Source: Bordetella parapertussis (GTDB lineage Bacteria > Pseudomonadota > Gammaproteobacteria > Burkholderiales > Burkholderiaceae). From it: DNA of 19,727 nt. The position numbers were made by a program, and so were the translations under genes. Numbering within the stretch: the stretch's first letter is position 1; the number at the start of each line of letters is the position of its first letter. The notes beneath the pieces are model-generated. The model did no database searches. It was not told the DNA's origin and was given only the letters and a program-made list of their open reading frames with translations. This document shows positions 7,832-14,108 of the stretch, piece by piece. The stretch is from assembly GCA_945901665.1 (NCBI GenBank), contig CAMDLJ010000008.1:1-19727 (forward strand), written 5' to 3'.

Positions 7832-8761
7832 ATGGGTTTTTGGGCTGACATCATTGCTTTGCTGGCGGCCACATGTTGGGCGGGGGCCAATACCTGCATT
7901 GCCCGAGGCTCATCGCACCAAGGTGGTGAGAACGGGGCTTTTTTGTCCATTTTGCTGACCGCCTTCATTGCAGGTGTGGTGTGGGTGATCGGTGGCGGAA
8001 CCGATGGTCAGGCCTTGAACATGACCGGCCTGGCTTGGTTTGCGGCAGCCGGTGCATTGACCATTTTTGTGGGGCGGGTGTTTTTCCATTCCAGTGTGCA
8101 ATACATGGGCGCGGTGCGCAGCTCTTCGGTCAAACGCTTGGTGCCCTTGTTCTCGGTGATGCTGGGCGTGGTTTGTCTGGGTGAAAGCCTGAGTTTGTCG
8201 GCGCTGGCCGGCATGGTCCTGATATTTGCTGGATTTGGCGTCTTGGTGTGGGAGTCCAAGCAAAAAATCGCACCCCTGGACCCCAGTGGCGCCGCACACC
8301 AGGGACCGACCCGCCAGACCTTGCGCATGGGCATGGTGTACGGCGTGGTGTCAGCGGGCGCCTATGCCACTGGCAATATGTCGCGCAAATTTGGTCTGTT
8401 GCACATCAGCGAACCCGCTTTTGGTGCAATGTTTGGGGCCTTGGTCGGAGCGATTCTTTTTGTGGCCTCAGCGGTATTTTTGCAAAGTTACCGCGAGGCA
8501 GTGAAAAACATCTTGCAAAAACCCAACCCTTGGCTGCTCAGTGCAGGCATATTGGCCTCAGCCGGGCAGTTGCTTTATTTTGTGGCGATTGACTGGAGCT
8601 CTTTGTCGCGGGCCACTTTGATCGTATCGATGGATGTTTTTCTGACCATCTTGGTGGCCTTGGTGTTTTTTCAAAAGCGCGAGGCCGTCAACCGGTATGC
8701 CTTGGCCGCAGCCGCCTTGGGGGTTTTGGGCACCGGCGTCATCATTGGGGGTTCAGCCTGA
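7832..8761 (+). CDS. EamA-type DMT-superfamily permease
   Basis: A 309-residue integral membrane protein starting at the ATG at 7832, where the first hydrophobic segment GFWADIIALLAATCWAGAN begins. Two halves each show a run of hydrophobic helices, about ten in all, the usual EamA-repeat architecture. The first half includes ALTIFVGRVFF and SSSVKRLVPLFSVMLGVVCLGE, the second RATLIVSMDVFLTILVALVFF. Charged residues lie mostly in the connecting loops, such as ESKQKIAP. Such permeases export or exchange small metabolites across the inner membrane. It ends the plus-strand unit B, 58 nt after the RraA-fold gene, and converges with the third Rieske gene. Uptake or efflux of a pathway substrate or intermediate is inferred; substrate and direction are unknown. 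A longer in-frame start at 7727 overlaps the preceding gene and is unlikely. Confidence 0.85.
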   Translation: MGFWADIIALLAATCWAGANTCIARGSSHQGGENGAFLSILLTAFIAGVVWVIGGGTDGQALNMTGLAWFAAAGALTIFVGRVFFHSSVQYMGAVRSSSVKRLVPLFSVMLGVVCLGESLSLSALAGMVLIFAGFGVLVWESKQKIAPLDPSGAAHQGPTRQTLRMGMVYGVVSAGAYATGNMSRKFGLLHISEPAFGAMFGALVGAILFVASAVFLQSYREAVKNILQKPNPWLLSAGILASAGQLLYFVAIDWSSLSRATLIVSMDVFLTILVALVFFQKREAVNRYALAAAALGVLGTGVIIGGSA

Positions 8762-8786
8762 CGGGCTTGTGCTGAACGGTTCGGCT

Positions 8787-8807
8787 TGCCCTCGTTTCAA
8801 GCGGGCA
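8787..8807. terminator. Possible weak hairpin between convergent genes
   Basis: TGCCC at 8787-8791 and GGGCA at 8803-8807 can form a 5-bp stem around an 11-nt loop, followed by CTTTAAGG on the plus strand. It lies between the stops of the convergent permease and Rieske genes, where a terminator is expected. The stem is short and there is no real U-tract, so support is mainly positional. Confidence 0.25.
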
Positions 8808-8809
8808 CT

Positions 8810-10117
8810 TTAAGGGGCCGATTTTTCAGTGCTGCGTGGCAACACAATGCCGTCATAGGCCTTGGCCTCGATGCCCATCGCATTTGAAAAAGCTTGCTGC
8901 ACCGCCTCGGGTTGCCCCGCTTGAAACGGATAGGTGGCGTAGAGGATTTTCAAACGCGGATTGGCCATGATTTGCGCGACCGTGTGGGCTTGAAGCAATT
9001 CATCGCGGTCCATCATGGGCAGCAACACGCGGTGGTTTTTGGCAGGGTCACGCAAGATGCCTTTGGCTTCTTCGCCATTGGCAATGCGGGTCATCTCATC
9101 AAAAAAGCGCCGCCGAATGGCCACCACGCCGCCGTCGCTGGCGCCCAGCGACTCTTGGCTGCGGTCCGCAATCACCCCCTGCCCCACCCAGGCAATGAAG
9201 TCTTGGTTCATCACATGGGTGTCGATCCAGCGCCCATGTTCATCTGTGAGCGGTCCGTACCAAGTGGGGATGTGGTCTTGCACATAGGGTTCACGCCCAG
9301 CCGGCACGCGGGTGTATTTCCAGGTGATGCTCAAGGTGTTGTGGTCATCAATGGGCACGCGCCATTCGAAATGCTCGCCCAAGAAAAAACCATTCGGCCA
9401 CAGGCAAACACGGCCCACCGTCCAAGCATGGTTGTGCTCGTCGCTGTCTTGCTTGATGCGGCGGTAGGTAAAGCCATGCTCAAACTCATCGAAAGCCAAC
9501 TTCAAGTGGGTCGGGCCCAAGTGGGTGCTGCCGGTGCGCAGGCGGTTGCCCCAGTTCTCGTGCATCCATTCAAAATGCACCGGATCGATCGAATTTTCTT
9601 GGCACTGGAACCAATTGCATGGAACCGCTGTGATGACCACCTGGCTGAAACCATTCGGCCAAGAAAAGGCCTCCCAATCGGGCAGCAAAGGCGCAGGTTG
9701 CGGCCCCATATAGGTCCACAACATGCCGCCCTTGGCTTGCACCGGGTAGGACTTGATGCGGATGCGGTCCTTGGCATTGCGCTCAGGGTAGACCGTGTCT
9801 TCATAGGGTTGGGCAATGCAGCGACCCGTTTCATCAAAATTCCACCCGTGGTAATTGCAGCGCAGACCTTTGGCCTCCACCATGCCGTAGCTCAGGTCGG
9901 CACGCCGGTGGGCACATTGGCGATCCACCAGACCATAAGTGCCACTCAAGTCTTTGTACAGCACCAAGTCTTCGCCCAACAGCCGAATGGCTTTGGTGGC
10001 TTGATGGTCAAACTCTGAAACGCCAGCGATCGGCATCCAATAGCGGCGCAGCAATTCGCCCATGGGGGTGCCCGCCCCCACCTGGGTGAGTTGTTGGTTT
10101 TGTTCGGTACTGAGCAT
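8810..10117 (-). CDS. Rieske non-heme iron oxygenase, alpha subunit, copy 3 (close paralogue of copy 1)
   Basis: A 435-residue oxygenase with Rieske ligands C68-A-H70 and C87-x2-H90 and catalytic iron ligands D178-x2-H181-x4-H186, at exactly the residue numbers of copy 1. About 78 percent of the first 92 residues are identical to copy 1, including YWMPIAG, GEDLVLYKDLSGTYGLV and RRADLS. The Rieske motif has CAH instead of CPH. The ATG at 10117 has AGGAG 8 nt upstream; an in-frame ATG at 10195 would overlap the extradiol dioxygenase gene. It is the last gene of unit C, 58 nt after that gene. This suggests it makes the hydroxylated substrate that the dioxygenase cleaves, or O-demethylates a methoxy precursor (inference). 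No reductase gene is present here. Confidence 0.94.
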   Translation of the reverse strand: MLSTEQNQQLTQVGAGTPMGELLRRYWMPIAGVSEFDHQATKAIRLLGEDLVLYKDLSGTYGLVDRQCAHRRADLSYGMVEAKGLRCNYHGWNFDETGRCIAQPYEDTVYPERNAKDRIRIKSYPVQAKGGMLWTYMGPQPAPLLPDWEAFSWPNGFSQVVITAVPCNWFQCQENSIDPVHFEWMHENWGNRLRTGSTHLGPTHLKLAFDEFEHGFTYRRIKQDSDEHNHAWTVGRVCLWPNGFFLGEHFEWRVPIDDHNTLSITWKYTRVPAGREPYVQDHIPTWYGPLTDEHGRWIDTHVMNQDFIAWVGQGVIADRSQESLGASDGGVVAIRRRFFDEMTRIANGEEAKGILRDPAKNHRVLLPMMDRDELLQAHTVAQIMANPRLKILYATYPFQAGQPEAVQQAFSNAMGIEAKAYDGIVLPRSTEKSAP

Positions 10118-10175
10118 GGATGTTCTCCTAGAGGGGCTCACCACGCCCCATGGTTCCAATGGACCGGCTGAGCGC

Positions 10176-11171
10176 TCAAGCCTGCCACAGGGCAAAGGCC
10201 GCGCCCACCCCGGTGCCTGCGGGCGTGCGGCGCAAGCTGTGATAGCTGTGCCAAGTCAATGGCAGCTCTTTCACCGCACCCGCGGTCACCACCCAATTGA
10301 GGATTTCTGACGAGCCCGAGTTCAGCGCACCACGCGGTAGATCTCGCAACGCTTGGTGGTCCCCGCTTTGCAAGGCCTGCAAAATCGTTTGATCCAAGGT
10401 TTCATCGACGATGAAGTGGCTCAATCCACCCGAGGCCACCACCGCCACCCGCAGGTCTTGGGGGCAGTCGCGCAAGGCACGGCCCAGCGCCAAACCAAAA
10501 TCATGGCAACGCCGGGCACTGGGGACATTCGGGCCGTAGTAGGTGTTGAGCAAAACGGGCAACACCGGTATGGGCTTGCCCCTGAACAAGCGCTTGATGA
10601 TGAAGCCATAGGCATGGCCAAAGCCTGCATTCTCGGGATGGGCCACATGCGAGCAGGCCCCGATATCAAAGTCGGCATCGATCAAGCGCTCGATCAGCGC
10701 CAAGGCCAAATCACTGCTGGCCTGAACAGTGTGCAAATCGTCCATCAAATAGCCCCGCCCCATTTGCTGAATCCATTCGGGGCTTTCGGGATGGCCGTAT
10801 TTGTTGCTGGTGATGAAGCGGTCCCCGTGGTAGATGGCCATGGCCGGTTGGTTGGCCGATGTGAACAACTCGCGCTGGTCGTCACCCACAATCACCACCA
10901 CATCCGGGGCCACTTGCGCCAACACATCCCCCAAGTGGTCCAAAGATTGGTCACAGGCCTTGGACTTTTGGGCAAATGTTTCGAAGTTCACCTCATGGGC
11001 ATAGCGCGGTCCCACCTCGGCCAACAACTGCTCATAGGTGACCAAGCGACCATCGGAATGGTTGAGAGCGGTGTTGGCAAAGTCCACCTCGGAGCGGCGT
11101 TGCCATTGGTCCACCGTGAGCGCCAACAATGGGGTGTGCGACACCCCCATGCCCAAAACAATCGATGCCAT
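10176..11171 (-). CDS. Class III extradiol ring-cleavage dioxygenase, LigB-like
   Basis: 331 residues of the LigB fold (protocatechuate 4,5-dioxygenase catalytic subunit family). Visible features are GMGVSHTPLLAL with H12 as the first iron ligand, H59 as the candidate second ligand, VVIVGDDQRELF, GFGHAYGF with H186 as candidate catalytic base, VVASGGLSH, and SSEILNW with E289 as candidate carboxylate ligand. Apart from H12 these assignments are by motif position. The family opens catechol-type rings next to a hydroxyl using Fe(II) and O2 in the cytoplasm. No small LigA-type alpha subunit is present. The start is 6 nt after the hydratase stop, so translation is probably coupled. Between a Rieske oxygenase and a LigJ-like hydratase, the likely substrate is a protocatechuate- or gallate-type acid, though aminophenol-type rings cannot be excluded. 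Confidence 0.88.
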   Translation of the reverse strand: MASIVLGMGVSHTPLLALTVDQWQRRSEVDFANTALNHSDGRLVTYEQLLAEVGPRYAHEVNFETFAQKSKACDQSLDHLGDVLAQVAPDVVVIVGDDQRELFTSANQPAMAIYHGDRFITSNKYGHPESPEWIQQMGRGYLMDDLHTVQASSDLALALIERLIDADFDIGACSHVAHPENAGFGHAYGFIIKRLFRGKPIPVLPVLLNTYYGPNVPSARRCHDFGLALGRALRDCPQDLRVAVVASGGLSHFIVDETLDQTILQALQSGDHQALRDLPRGALNSGSSEILNWVVTAGAVKELPLTWHSYHSLRRTPAGTGVGAAFALWQA

Positions 11172-11177
11172 GGCGGC

Positions 11178-12161
11178 TCAGAACTTGAAGCGGCTGTACA
11201 AACGGGTGCAGTTGCACTCGAAAACATTGCGTTTGTCTTGTTCGGTCAAGAAATCAATGCCTTCGATCACGGGCTTCAAGTCATCAAAGTCCAGCCCGGT
11301 GGTCGGGTCGACCGCACTGCCCGTGCCAGGTTTTTCTGTGGCAAACAAAACCCGATCGGGGCCGACCACCTTGAACAGCAACTCCAGCGCGTGTTTGTCG
11401 TAGGTGGTGGTGTCAAAGTGCAGTCGCTTGAGCTGGTCGTCAAAGTACTCACCGCCATTGCGCACCGTCCAGGCCCGAAAACGACCCATGTGGTAGGGAA
11501 TCGCACCGCCACCGTGCGGCACGATCAACTTGAGTTTGGGGAATTTTTTGAACACCTGCGAGTTCATCAAGGAATGGATGGCAATGCTTTCCTCGTTGAT
11601 GAACTTCAAGGTGTAGCTCTCGCGCGGCTGGCAACTGCCGGCAGAGTGAATCAAAGCCGGAATGTCCAACTCGCACAACTTGTCGTACAGCGGATACCAA
11701 AACTCCTCACCCAGGCCGGGTGGGGGCATGGTGTCGCCCTCGGTGGGATCGGGGTTGAGCAAGCAACCGATGAAACCCTGTTCTTTGACGCGGAACTCCA
11801 ACTCATCAAAGCAGTTCACCGGACTGGTGTCGCGGTATTGCGGCAAGCCCGCGACCGCGCGAAAACGCGTGGGAAACATGGTCACCGTGCGAAACACCAA
11901 ATCGTTCATGTGCTGGGTCCACAGCGCGGTGACCCGGGCCGGCTTGACCGAGTGCATTTGCATGTACGGGCGCGGCGACAAAAACTGGATGTCGGTGCCC
12001 ACCCGGTCCATCAAATCAATGATGGATTGACCGGCCACGCGCACTGCGTCGTCGGTCAGCTTGGGGGAGGAAGACGGATTGGCGCGGCTGGCCACCAGCT
12101 CGGCCATGAATTTGTAGCTCTCGGGCGGCACCACGACGTGGGCATGTGAGTCGATGATCAA
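11178..12161 (-). CDS. Amidohydrolase-superfamily hydratase, 4-oxalomesaconate hydratase (LigJ)-like, TTG start
   Basis: 327 residues when started at the TTG at 12161, which has AGGAG 8 nt upstream and gives the expected opening (M)IIDSHAH. An in-frame ATG at 12263 would overlap the preceding gene by 41 nt and add 34 non-conserved residues. Metal ligands are H6 and H8 (DSHAH), H172 (ALIHSAG) and H216 in PHGGGAIPYHMGRF. The late acidic residue is glutamate, E276 in VLFATEKPG, where decarboxylases of this family (ACMSD-type) normally have Asp. LigJ has a Glu there, and the following DPTTGLDFDDLKPVIEG is also LigJ-like. LigJ hydrates 4-oxalomesaconate to 4-carboxy-4-hydroxy-2-oxoadipate. Its place between a LigB-like dioxygenase and an RraA-fold aldolase supports that role. 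A decarboxylase of related type is the main alternative. Confidence 0.85.
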   Translation of the reverse strand: MIIDSHAHVVVPPESYKFMAELVASRANPSSSPKLTDDAVRVAGQSIIDLMDRVGTDIQFLSPRPYMQMHSVKPARVTALWTQHMNDLVFRTVTMFPTRFRAVAGLPQYRDTSPVNCFDELEFRVKEQGFIGCLLNPDPTEGDTMPPPGLGEEFWYPLYDKLCELDIPALIHSAGSCQPRESYTLKFINEESIAIHSLMNSQVFKKFPKLKLIVPHGGGAIPYHMGRFRAWTVRNGGEYFDDQLKRLHFDTTTYDKHALELLFKVVGPDRVLFATEKPGTGSAVDPTTGLDFDDLKPVIEGIDFLTEQDKRNVFECNCTRLYSRFKF

Positions 12162-12222
12162 AGGGGTTCTCCTGTGAGGGTGGCTGATAAAAAAAGTGAT
12201 GGGAAGTCGAAACAGGGCGCGC

Positions 12223-12873
12223 TCAAGCGCGGGTTTGCAGTTGGTGATAGCGGTGTTTTTCACGCGCTTGGCGCAGGCTCATGCCCTCGCGCACGGACTG
12301 GCGGATCGCATCTTCGGCCGCTTGAATGGCCTCTGCTGCGTCCAAAACCTCGTTTTCGCGGTCTTGGGGGATCACCACCACGCCGTCGGCGTCGCCGCGC
12401 ATCAAGTCACCCGGGCAAACGCGCACGTCACCAATGTTGACGGGAATGCCGGTGGCCTCCACCTGCACCCGGTCTTTGCCGGTGCGCATCCAATGGTCGC
12501 GGCTGTATATGGGATAGCCCAGTTCCAAGCACAGCGACACATCGCGGTTGATGCCGTCGATCACCGTGCCCGCGATGCCTTTGCGGTGGGCAATTTCGGT
12601 CAGGATGTCACCCCACACCGTGGCGTTGTCGCGCCCACCGTTGTCGAGCACGATGACACTGCCGGGGTCCACATCGTCGATGTAGTCGCCCACGGTGCCG
12701 GGCACTGAGCCAGCGGGTCCATACAACAAAGTCCAAGCGCGACCGGTCATGCGAAAGTCGCTGGAGCGGGGCTTGATTTTGTAGCACTGACCGTTCAGGC
12801 CATGGCGATCCAATGCGTCGCTGAGGGTGGCCGTATCGAGCCGGGAAGCGCGTTGCACGTTGGCGTCTGTCAT
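12223..12873 (-). CDS. RraA-fold protein 2, partly altered active site
   Basis: 216 residues starting at the ATG at 12873, which has GGAG 9 nt upstream; an in-frame ATG at 12888 precedes that ribosome binding site and is unlikely. Family segments are TLSDALDRHGLNGQCY, GDYIDDVDPG, GIAGTVIDGINRD and GDADGVVVIP. The conserved R110-D111 pair is present. The family glycine 21 residues before it is D89 (WGD instead of WGG), and the acidic residue after R-D-x2 is L114. It is thus intermediate between the canonical protein 3 and the degenerate protein 1. It has a C-terminal helical tail (residues 175-216) rich in Glu, Arg and Ala that protein 1 lacks. It lies 61 nt before the LigJ-like gene and 28 nt after protein 3. 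A lyase or decarboxylase on a related keto acid, or a partner subunit, is possible. Confidence 0.87.
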   Translation of the reverse strand: MTDANVQRASRLDTATLSDALDRHGLNGQCYKIKPRSSDFRMTGRAWTLLYGPAGSVPGTVGDYIDDVDPGSVIVLDNGGRDNATVWGDILTEIAHRKGIAGTVIDGINRDVSLCLELGYPIYSRDHWMRTGKDRVQVEATGIPVNIGDVRVCPGDLMRGDADGVVVIPQDRENEVLDAAEAIQAAEDAIRQSVREGMSLRQAREKHRYHQLQTRA

Positions 12874-12901
12874 GGCTGGTTTCTCCAAAATGGTCTGCTG
12901 T

Positions 12902-13561
12902 TCATTTCAGCATGTGCTCGTAATCTGCGCCCATGACTTGGCTCACGGGTTGGCCGGCCCGCAAGGCTTGGGCCATGGCGGCTTCGCGGCCGACGATCAT
13001 TTCAGCGGCTTTTAAAACGCGCTCGATGTCTGCGGCAGCAATGAACACCACCCCGCTGGCATCGGCAATCACGTAGTCGCCGGGGCAAACGGTGACTTCA
13101 CCGATGCGCACCGGTTGGTTGGTAAAAGCCTCAGCCACCCGAGAACGCGCGGTGCGTGCGGTCAAACCCCGGGCATAGACCGGAAAGTCATAGGCGCGGG
13201 CCTCATCGATATCGCGCACTGGCCCATCCACCACCACGCCTGCCACCTGCCGCAGTTGGGCTGCCAAGGACAAAATGCCGCCCCATGAGCCCGCGTCCAA
13301 ACCCGTGCGTTGCTCGATCACGATCACATTGCCGGGCTGCGCGGCTTCAATGGCCGTGGTGCCCAGGTGTCGCGGGGCACCTTCATGTGGCGGCACTTGC
13401 GCAGCGGGCACCAATTTGTAGGTCACCACCTGTCCGGCGATGCGTTTTTGTGTGGACTGCTGGGTCAAACCACTGACGCTGGGCGGCAGCCCCAATTTGT
13501 CCATGGCATCTGAGACGGCACACACGTCCAGGCGCTGCAAGCGCTTGACCGGGTCATCCAT
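12902..13561 (-). CDS. RraA-fold aldolase 3, probable 4-carboxy-4-hydroxy-2-oxoadipate/HMG aldolase
   Basis: 219 residues with the complete class II pyruvate-aldolase motif of this family: G95-x20-R116-D117-x2-E120, inside SWGGILSLA and VVVDGPVRDIDEA. R-D binds substrate and positions the divalent metal. GDYVIADASGVVFI at 161-174 is the usual C-terminal strand. The family cleaves 4-hydroxy-4-methyl- or 4-carboxy-4-hydroxy-2-oxoadipate to pyruvate plus pyruvate or oxaloacetate, the last step of protocatechuate 4,5-cleavage and gallate pathways. The ATG at 13561 overlaps the end of the Rid gene by 8 nt and has AAGGA about 8 nt upstream, so translation is coupled. Of the three RraA-fold proteins here it is the best candidate for real aldolase activity. 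RraA, the RNase E regulator, shares the fold but is less likely in this operon. Confidence 0.88.
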   Translation of the reverse strand: MDDPVKRLQRLDVCAVSDAMDKLGLPPSVSGLTQQSTQKRIAGQVVTYKLVPAAQVPPHEGAPRHLGTTAIEAAQPGNVIVIEQRTGLDAGSWGGILSLAAQLRQVAGVVVDGPVRDIDEARAYDFPVYARGLTARTARSRVAEAFTNQPVRIGEVTVCPGDYVIADASGVVFIAAADIERVLKAAEMIVGREAAMAQALRAGQPVSQVMGADYEHMLK

Positions 13562-13973
13562 GCTGACCGTCCTTGACCACGGCAACGATCTCGATTTGAA
13601 CCAACATGCCCCCCGGTAAATCGGCCACCATGGTGTGGCGCGCCGGTCGGTCGTGGGGATCAGGGAAGCATTTCAGCCACTCTGCATTCAGCGCTTCGCG
13701 GTGGCTGTTGTCTTTCACATAGGCTTTGACATGCACCACATCGCCCAGGTCAGCGCCCCCTTGGGCCAATAAACTTTGTAAATTCATGAACATGAATTTC
13801 GCTTGGGCTGGGCCATCGGCGGGCAAGGTGTCATTGGCGGGGTCTTTGCCCATGATTCCACTGGAATAAATCATGTTTCCCACGCGGGCCCCCATGGGGA
13901 TGGGTGCATTGCCATGACTGACGCCTGGGACTTCAATCGACCTGCGGCCCCGATTGGGTATAGAAGAGCTCAT
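13554..13973 (-). CDS. Rid-family (YjgF/YER057c/UK114) protein, probable enamine/imine deaminase
   Basis: 139 residues. Rid signatures are VGNMIYSSGIMGKDP, a central GGADLGDVVHVKAYVKD, and RPARHTMVADLPGGMLVQIEIVAV at the C-terminus. R112 in RPAR is the expected substrate-carboxylate arginine of active Rid proteins, so it is probably catalytic and not only a fold relative. Rid enzymes hydrolyse enamines and imines; one branch contains 2-aminomuconate deaminase of amino-aromatic catabolism. It is the first gene of unit C. AAGGA lies about 8 nt before the ATG, and its stop overlaps the aldolase start. Its location suggests a dedicated step, perhaps deamination of an amino ring-cleavage product or keto/enol isomerisation of 4-oxalomesaconate, for which no tautomerase gene is seen. 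General housekeeping detoxification is the alternative. Confidence 0.9.
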   Translation of the reverse strand: MSSSIPNRGRRSIEVPGVSHGNAPIPMGARVGNMIYSSGIMGKDPANDTLPADGPAQAKFMFMNLQSLLAQGGADLGDVVHVKAYVKDNSHREALNAEWLKCFPDPHDRPARHTMVADLPGGMLVQIEIVAVVKDGQHG

Positions 13974-14070
13974 TGAATATCCTTATGAATCATTGGTTTG
14001 CGATAAATCCGTCAGCTGCTGTGCGGCCTCTTTGGCGACCCCATCTGGCACACATCTTTGCGCCCATGCT

Positions 14071-14082
14071 ATTGAATTCAAT
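14071..14082. promoter_or_regulatory. Perfect 12-bp palindrome ATTGAATTCAAT, candidate operator for the GntR regulator
   Basis: The site reads the same on both strands. It lies 27 nt upstream of the GntR start and about 98 nt upstream of the Rid start, in the 135-bp divergent control region (13974-14108). CATGC arms flank it on both sides, imperfectly spaced (14065-14069 and 14086-14090). FCD-type GntR regulators usually bind short AT-rich palindromes of this size near their own gene, so autoregulation and control of unit C are inferred. No convincing -35/-10 pair was found around it. Confidence 0.55.
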
Positions 14083-14108
14083 TTTGCATGCCATCAGGGG
14101 AATCCCTC

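Noticed and set aside
10353..12149. Plus-strand open frame of 598 codons opposite the dioxygenase and hydratase genes
   Set aside because: It is antisense to two well-supported genes, is rich in His, Gln, Gly and Val as expected from the complement of GC-rich codons, and shows no domain.
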